From Leadbetterella byssophila DSM 17132 (GTDB lineage: Bacteria > Bacteroidota > Bacteroidia > Cytophagales > Spirosomataceae): 64,000 bases of DNA. The stretch covers positions 3,348,001 through 3,412,000 of the forward strand of contig NC_014655.1 in NCBI RefSeq assembly GCF_000166395.1, written 5' to 3'. The position numbers were made by a program, and so were the translations under genes. The notes beneath the pieces were generated by a model. The model was not told the DNA's origin. It searched no databases and saw only the letters and a program-made list of their open reading frames with translations. Below are positions 59,476 to 64,000 of the stretch, piece after piece; within the stretch, counting starts at the first letter, position 1, and every line of letters begins with the position of its first letter.

Positions 59476-61115
59476 TGGAATTACCTCCTAAATACTACCA
59501 CGAAAATTTCGAGTACTTGCTCTCCTTTGTAAAGGAGAAATATGGACACTTACTCTCTGAAGAGGAGTGGAGATTCTTAAGGAAATACTATTCATTGCCT
59601 GAAGATGCCCAATGTCTCTTCATACGTTTCTGTAACAGAAAAGGAATCTTTTTTAGAGAAGGTAGTTTATCTTATGCCGAGATTGGGGATATCCCTGCTC
59701 AGATTGGAGTATTGAAAGAGAGGGGTTTCATTCAGTATCTAGCTTATCCTGAACATAGTTATTTTGTCAAGGATCTACTCCAGACATTGACGAAGAATGA
59801 ATTGCTCAAGTGTTTTCCGGAAGTCTGTTCTAAACAAATGCTTAAGGAGGAGATGATGCACGTGGTTTTAGAGAAGTTGAGCATTAGGGAGATGTTTAAA
59901 ACGGTTTCCTCCACGATAACTCTGCTAAAAGTCAACTTTGAGCATGAAGTGTCGTTTCTGAAGTTCCTGTTTTTTGGGAACAGAAGTATGGATATGACGG
60001 AATTTGTCATTCGGGATTTGGGTTTGATCCAATACCATAAGACCAGTGAAGATGACCTTGTAGCCAGATTCCAAACGCGTAAGGAAGCGGAAGATAAGTG
60101 GTTAATTTCTGAGCAATTCTTGGTTTTCGAGGAAATCAAATCTCACTATTCAGCGCATCAAGTGTATGATTGGTACTGTTCTTTTCGGGACGAGCATAAG
60201 GATTTGAGTACGGTAGCCATCCCTTCTTTTCAGAGATTGCAATTGAACATAGGTAGGTTTCTGGAAAGGCATAAAAATTATGAATTAGCACTTGAAGTAT
60301 ATGAAGATGCAGAAGTTCCTCCATCCAGGGAGCGAAGGGCGCGCTGTTTGGCCAAAGCTAAATTTTTCGAAGAGGCTAGGGTTTTGTGTGAGGAGATGAT
60401 TTCAGCCCCATATAATGTAGATGAGCAGTATTTTGCGGAATTTTTTCTTCCTACCTTATCCGGTAAGAAAAACAAGAAGCATACCACTCTCTTCTTGAAA
60501 GAAGCGGAAGAAATACATATACCGGCCATGTATAAGCATCAAGTGGAGTTAGGAAGTTTGGAGTATTTCTTAGAAAAGGGTTATTCCGGTTCTTTTTCAG
60601 AGAACTTCTCCTGGAGGGCTTTGTTTGGACTGTGGATGTGGGATATCATCTTTGATCCTAGTTTGGTGGCTTTTCACCACCCTTTCCAGCGCAGACCTTC
60701 AGATCTTTATCTACCGGACTTCTACATCAAAAGAGAGCAGCAGGTAGAGGAAAGGTTGCTGCAATATGAGAATGCGGAGGAATTAGTGCTTCATCTCTGG
60801 GAAGTATTTGAGAGGGAATACGGAACGGCCAATCCTTTTGTGGTTTGGGATGTAGAGATCTGGAGCATGGTGAGGGTGTTAGTCACTAGGATTGATCTTC
60901 AAGCTTTGCGACAAATCATGCGAACCATGGCTATGAATCTCGTGGAAAACAGTAGAGGTATGCCTGATTTATTGATTTGGGACGAAGAGACTTATGAATT
61001 GATCGAGATCAAAAGTCCTAATGATGCTTTGAGCCATCAACAGTTGTATTGGTTGAAAACTTTTCAAGAGTTAGGGATCAAAGCCAGGGTTTTGAGGGTC
61101 AAGTTTGAGGAATAA
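59475..61115 (+). CDS. FAN1-type VRR-NUC nuclease
   Basis: A 546-residue protein. The N-terminus PPKYYHENFEYLLSFVKEKY resembles the start of bacterial FAN1; a helical, TPR-like middle follows (residues ~190-330, LERHKNYELALEVYEDAEVP); the VRR-NUC domain at the C-terminus has the PD-(D/E)xK motif: PDLLIWDEETYELIEIKSPN, then QLYWLKTF. Known FAN1 enzymes cut flaps and process DNA interstrand crosslinks. It starts with GTG at 59475, overlapping the protease stop. An insertion sequence begins immediately after its stop. Confidence 0.87.
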   Translation: MELPPKYYHENFEYLLSFVKEKYGHLLSEEEWRFLRKYYSLPEDAQCLFIRFCNRKGIFFREGSLSYAEIGDIPAQIGVLKERGFIQYLAYPEHSYFVKDLLQTLTKNELLKCFPEVCSKQMLKEEMMHVVLEKLSIREMFKTVSSTITLLKVNFEHEVSFLKFLFFGNRSMDMTEFVIRDLGLIQYHKTSEDDLVARFQTRKEAEDKWLISEQFLVFEEIKSHYSAHQVYDWYCSFRDEHKDLSTVAIPSFQRLQLNIGRFLERHKNYELALEVYEDAEVPPSRERRARCLAKAKFFEEARVLCEEMISAPYNVDEQYFAEFFLPTLSGKKNKKHTTLFLKEAEEIHIPAMYKHQVELGSLEYFLEKGYSGSFSENFSWRALFGLWMWDIIFDPSLVAFHHPFQRRPSDLYLPDFYIKREQQVEERLLQYENAEELVLHLWEVFEREYGTANPFVVWDVEIWSMVRVLVTRIDLQALRQIMRTMAMNLVENSRGMPDLLIWDEETYELIEIKSPNDALSHQQLYWLKTFQELGIKARVLRVKFEE

Positions 61116-61150
61116 AAAAAGAGGGTGTCTCATAAAGGCACCCTCGTTTT
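61116..61150 (+). terminator. Hairpin at the IS left end, acts as terminator of the FAN1 transcript
   Basis: GAGGGTG (61121-61127) pairs with CACCCTC (61139-61145), preceded by A7 and followed by GTTTTT. It follows the FAN1 stop by 5 bp. Confidence 0.78.
61121..61136 (+). repeat. Left terminal inverted repeat of the IS
   Basis: GAGGGTGTCTCATAAA; the matching right end is at 62898-62913. Ten of the first twelve bases agree. Confidence 0.8.
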
Positions 61151-61203
61151 TATTTTGAAGCCGAGGTTTTTTTTAGATTTGGCTTCACATTTTCTCTTTA
61201 AAA

Positions 61204-61235
61204 CTTGCGTTATTATCCTGATTTTCATATATTTA
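61204..61235 (+). promoter_or_regulatory. Possible transposase promoter
   Basis: CTTG (61204-61207), 20 bp, then TATATTTA (61228-61235): one base off the consensus in each element, 19 bp before the transposase ATG. Confidence 0.45.
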
Positions 61236-61254
61236 GGTATAAAAAATCAAGGGT

Positions 61255-62784
61255 ATGGCATCAAGAAAACCCACTTTTAAGCCTTACGACCAGCAGCAAA
61301 TGATGCTATTGCCTCCAAGTTTGGAGGAACTGGTTCCCAAGAATCATCCGGTACGGGTGGTCAATGAGGTCATTAATAAAATTAATCTCGCTCCTCTGCA
61401 TGCTTCGTATAAATTGACCGGTGCCTCCAGTTATCATCCTCAGATGCTGCTTAAAGTGTTGGTTTATGGGTATGTAAGCAATGTATATTCGAGCAGGAAG
61501 ATAGAGGCAGCCTGTAAAGAGAGTATCTATTTTATGTGGATAAGCGGCATGAGCTATCCTGACCATAACACCATTAACCGTTTCAGAAGTGACCGCCTTC
61601 GAGAAAGTCTTCGAAGTGTGTTCGAAGAAGTAGTTAAGCTTTTAGCCCAGGAAGGACTTTTGAGTATTGAAGAGGTTTGTGTTGATGGGACCAAAATAGA
61701 GGCCAATGCCAATCGTTACACCTTTGTTTGGAAAAAGGCTATTGCGACCAATAAAGAGAAGATGAAGCAGCAATTGAAAGGCATTTGGGAATATGCTCAA
61801 AGTGTTGCCAGCAAAGAGGATAACCTTCCCGATCCCCCTGACTTCACCACCATTACTAGAGAAAAAGTACAGTGTACCGTCGATAAGCTCAATGAGGTTT
61901 TGGGCAAGAAAAAAGATATTGACAAGAAGGTAAAAGGCAAACTGAGTTATGCCACCAAACACTTTCCGCAGAACATGGGCAAATACGAAGAACAGGAGCA
62001 GATTCTTGGAGAGCGTAACAGTTACAGCAAGACGGATGAGGGAGCCACATTTATGAGGTTAAAGGAGGATCACATGAGGAATGGGCAATTGAAGCCGGCT
62101 TACAATGTTCAAATTTCCAGCTCCAACCAATTCGTTGTAAATTACACGATTCACCCCAACCCCAACGACACCACCACTCTGGCAGCGCATATAGCTCAGC
62201 ATGAAGCAAGCTATCAGCAAGCTCCCAAGGTTATCACGGCAGATGCAGGCTACGGTTCTGAGGAAAATTATACCTTACTGGAAGGCAAAAAAGTAAAGGC
62301 CTACATCAAATACAATCTCTTTGACCGACAGCAGAACACCAATAACCAGGACCCATTTAGTACCGATAAGCTATTCTACAATGCCCAAGAAGACTGTTTC
62401 ATCTGTCCGATGGGTCAGCAAATGAATTTCATTGGAGAGAGTAAAAGGAAGACCAGCACAGGTTTTGAACAAACCTCAAGAAAATATCAAGCCCAAAATT
62501 GCGGGCACTGTCCACTAAACGGAACTTGTAATAAGATGGAAGGGAATCGGATAGTCCAAGTCAATGAACGACTGGAGCGACAGCGGAAGCAGGCCTATGA
62601 ACTTCTTAACAGTGAAGAAGGAATAAAAAGGCGAAAGAAAAGGTGTTACGATGTGGAACCCGTCTTTGCAAACATAAAAAGCAATCACGGCTTTAAACGA
62701 TTTATGCTTCGGGGTAAGCATAAAGTCGAAATTGAGTTCGGCCTATTGGCCATAGCACAAAATATACGAAAAAAGGCCTCCTGA
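61255..62784 (+). CDS. IS1182-family transposase
   Basis: A 509-residue DDE transposase. The N-terminal DUF772-like region (MLLPPSLEELVPKNHPVRVV, YPDHNTINRFRSDRL) is followed by the catalytic core: first Asp in EEVCVDGTKIEANANRY, second Asp in KVITADAGYGSEENY, Glu near EPVFANIKSNHGFKRFMLRG. A CxxC-type segment (NCGHCPLNGTCNK) lies before the last block. It is full length with no frameshift, so it should be functional. Confidence 0.95.
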   Translation: MASRKPTFKPYDQQQMMLLPPSLEELVPKNHPVRVVNEVINKINLAPLHASYKLTGASSYHPQMLLKVLVYGYVSNVYSSRKIEAACKESIYFMWISGMSYPDHNTINRFRSDRLRESLRSVFEEVVKLLAQEGLLSIEEVCVDGTKIEANANRYTFVWKKAIATNKEKMKQQLKGIWEYAQSVASKEDNLPDPPDFTTITREKVQCTVDKLNEVLGKKKDIDKKVKGKLSYATKHFPQNMGKYEEQEQILGERNSYSKTDEGATFMRLKEDHMRNGQLKPAYNVQISSSNQFVVNYTIHPNPNDTTTLAAHIAQHEASYQQAPKVITADAGYGSEENYTLLEGKKVKAYIKYNLFDRQQNTNNQDPFSTDKLFYNAQEDCFICPMGQQMNFIGESKRKTSTGFEQTSRKYQAQNCGHCPLNGTCNKMEGNRIVQVNERLERQRKQAYELLNSEEGIKRRKKRCYDVEPVFANIKSNHGFKRFMLRGKHKVEIEFGLLAIAQNIRKKAS

Positions 62785-62813
62785 GAGACCTTGTTCAATA
62801 CTATTTGCAAATT

Positions 62814-62829
62814 CAACCTCCTGAGGTTG
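62814..62829 (+). repeat. Small palindrome after the transposase gene
   Basis: CAACCTC and GAGGTTG with two bases between them, 30 bp beyond the transposase stop. A weak terminator or processing hairpin is possible; no T run follows. Confidence 0.5.
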
Positions 62830-62877
62830 GAATATAAAAAATCAAATAAGAAATCCCAGCCTAAATAAATTGAAAAC

Positions 62878-62918
62878 AAAGAGAACGCCTCATTTAGGTT
62901 TTGAGACGTCCTCTTTTT
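62878..62918. terminator. Hairpin at the IS right end, bidirectional terminator
   Basis: AAAGAGAACG (62878-62887) pairs with CGTCCTCTTT (62907-62916) with one mismatch (A-C on plus, G-T on minus). T run on the plus strand and on the minus strand, so it can end both the transposase and rplI transcripts. Confidence 0.75.
62898..62913 (-). repeat. Right terminal inverted repeat of the IS
   Basis: Read on the minus strand GAGGACGTCTCAAAAC, partner of the left end at 61121-61136. Confidence 0.8.
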
Positions 62919-62938
62919 CATTATAGGATTCTTCAGAA

Positions 62939-63391
62939 TTAAGCTTCTGTAGTTTCAGCAACTACTTTCACAGATAATTCTTTTTTCACTTCTTTGTGAA
63001 GGTCGATGATAGCAGTGTAGTCACCTACAAATTTGATATCACCTACAGAGATTTTCTTACGATCTACTATAACTCCTTTTTCTGCTAAAGCATCAGAGAT
63101 TTGAGTGTTAGTGATACGTCCGAAGATTTTACCACTTTCACCTACTTTAGTAGCGATAGTCACTACAGTATCACCGATTTGAGCTGCAATTGCTTCAGCA
63201 TCAGCTTTGATTTTTTCAGCTTTGTGAGCTGCTTGCTTTAAGTTTTCAGCAAGGATTTTCTTGTTAGACTCAGAAGCTAACACCGCGTATCCTTGAGGGA
63301 TAAGGTAGTTGCGACCGTAACCAGGCTTAACGCTGATGATATCGTTTTTATAACCTAGTCCCGCTATATCTGTTTTTAATATGATTTCCAT
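62939..63391 (-). CDS. rplI: 50S ribosomal protein L9
   Basis: A 150-residue protein. The N-terminal L9 signature KPGYGRNYLIPQGYAVLAS, the long central helix and the C-terminal domain (KIFGRITNTQISDALAEKG) are all present. Third gene of the rpsF-rpsR-rplI operon, read leftward; the insertion sequence begins about 20 bp after its stop. Confidence 0.97.
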   Translation of the reverse strand: MEIILKTDIAGLGYKNDIISVKPGYGRNYLIPQGYAVLASESNKKILAENLKQAAHKAEKIKADAEAIAAQIGDTVVTIATKVGESGKIFGRITNTQISDALAEKGVIVDRKKISVGDIKFVGDYTAIIDLHKEVKKELSVKVVAETTEA

Positions 63392-63416
63392 TGTACATTA
63401 AAGATTTTGAGATTGA

Positions 63417-63671
63417 TTACTTAAGACCATCAGCCACGTAAGGCAATAGGGCCAAGTGACGAGCACGTTTTACAGCGATAGCCACTCGTCTTTGGAACTT
63501 CAGGCTGTTACCAGTCAATCTTCTAGGAAGAATCTTTCCTTGTTCATTCAAGAATTTCAAAAGGAAGTTAGGATCTTTGTAGTCCACATATTTGATTCCT
63601 AATTTCTTGAATCTACAGTATTTTTTACGGTTTTGTTCTTTTCTTTCTACCGGTTCGTTTACTAATGACAT
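63417..63671 (-). CDS. rpsR: 30S ribosomal protein S18
   Basis: An 84-residue protein with the S18 signature [40 protein letters not shown]. It lies between rpsF and rplI as usual, 25 bp before rplI. Confidence 0.97.
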   Translation of the reverse strand: MSLVNEPVERKEQNRKKYCRFKKLGIKYVDYKDPNFLLKFLNEQGKILPRRLTGNSLKFQRRVAIAVKRARHLALLPYVADGLK

Positions 63672-63693
63672 AACGATAAATGTTTTGGTGTGA

Positions 63694-64000
63694 TTACTCT
63701 GCTACAGTTGTTTCAGCTTTTTTGAAGCCGCCTTTTCTTCTTCTTTCAGAATACTCAATAGCATGCTTATCTAACTTGGTAGTTAAGAATCGAAGAACAC
63801 GTTCGTCACGTTTGTACTCAGTTTCCAATGTAGCGATCAACTTAGGATCCGCTTTAAACTCAACTAACTGATAATAGCCCGTAGTTTTGTGCTGAATTGG
63901 ATAAGCCAATTTCTTAAGACCCCAAGCTTCCTCGTTGATGATCTCAGCACCGTTATCAGTTAATACTGATTTGAATTTGTCGACAGCGTCCTTTATCTGG
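63694..64000 (-). CDS. rpsF: 30S ribosomal protein S6, 5' end beyond the window
   Basis: The minus-strand frame is open to the right edge. Visible residues run from [19 protein letters not shown] through [20 protein letters not shown] to the tail ATVAE; these are the second half of S6 ([10 protein letters not shown] is the family motif). An internal TTG at 63909 is not the start. S6 pairs with S18 in the 30S platform, and the genes are adjacent. Confidence 0.95.
   Translation of the reverse strand, partial: QIKDAVDKFKSVLTDNGAEIINEEAWGLKKLAYPIQHKTTGYYQLVEFKADPKLIATLETEYKRDERVLRFLTTKLDKHAIEYSERRRKGGFKKAETTVAE

Larger units (their letters stand above)
61116..62918 (+). mobile_element. IS1182-family insertion sequence, intact
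   Basis: About 1.8 kb bounded by imperfect inverted ends: AAAAAGAGGGTGTCTCA on the left and, in reverse complement, AAAAAGAGGACGTCTCA on the right. It carries one full-length transposase. It lies between the 3' ends of the FAN1 and rplI genes, so it breaks no gene. Because both ends border A/T runs, the exact ends and any target duplication cannot be fixed. Confidence 0.88.

Noticed and set aside
58534-61115. Toxin-antitoxin or abortive-infection pair from the CPBP and nuclease genes
   Set aside because: The nuclease reads as a FAN1 repair enzyme and there is no small antitoxin-like gene; only the coupling is retained as an observation.
61111-62925. Target-site duplication of the IS
   Set aside because: The flanks are A and T runs continuous with the inverted ends, so no duplication can be told apart.
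63694-63909. A short 71-codon S6 gene starting at an internal TTG
   Set aside because: The frame continues to the window edge with conserved S6 sequence, so the true start is outside.

Overview
The window is a stretch of a chromosome from a member of the Bacteroidota, most likely a Cytophagales bacterium. The evidence is the SusC/SusD pair, the fused branched-chain 2-oxoacid dehydrogenase E1, DUF1573, DUF1080, DUF2911 and DUF4292 proteins, the rpsF-rpsR-rplI order, AT-rich DNA, few Shine-Dalgarno sites, and several matches to the Bacteroidota promoter pattern TTG-N17-23-TAnnTTTG. No tRNA, rRNA or CRISPR array was seen.

Layout. 1-3980: acyl-CoA carboxylase beta subunit (cut by the left edge) divergent from an acyl-CoA dehydrogenase, an HMG-CoA lyase and an enoyl-CoA hydratase, which together look like leucine catabolism. 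4101-9786: a complete seven-gene Mrp Na+/H+ antiporter operon. 9938-11122: a DUF937-OmpA protein. 11476-18286: TPR protein, DUF4292 lipoprotein, degenerate EnvC/LytM protein, PanB, ComEC and DUF2911 protein, nearly without gaps. 18428-19255: a Xer-like tyrosine recombinase.

19297-34153 is the accessory block and the best candidate for an undescribed system. On the minus strand, a TPR sensor histidine kinase and a LuxR-type response regulator lie immediately upstream of a four-gene, gap-free operon for envelope proteins: an outer-membrane barrel, a 1961-residue secreted protein, an Fn3-like protein and a lipoprotein with nine ~100-residue repeats. The regulator gene and the operon each start behind a copy of the same 52-bp promoter-like box (36 of 52 positions identical, no gaps), suggesting that the two-component system drives both itself and the surface operon.

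34341-50169 is housekeeping and mixed: Gfo/Idh/MocA oxidoreductase, LpxH, receiver-only regulator, PhnP-like hydrolase, GreA-like protein, ATP-grasp enzyme, DUF1573 protein, a cluster of E1 dehydrogenase, M20 peptidase, MurQ and VWA protein, then MoxR, PrmC, DUF1080 and FMN reductase on the other strand, and class II aldolase. 50455-56986: SusC/SusD nutrient-uptake pair plus a lipoprotein joining a c-heme site to FG-GAP repeats. 56967-61115: APC permease, CPBP protease, FAN1-type VRR-NUC nuclease. 61116-62918: an intact IS1182-type insertion sequence whose ends double as terminators. 62939-64000: rplI, rpsR and the 3' part of rpsF.
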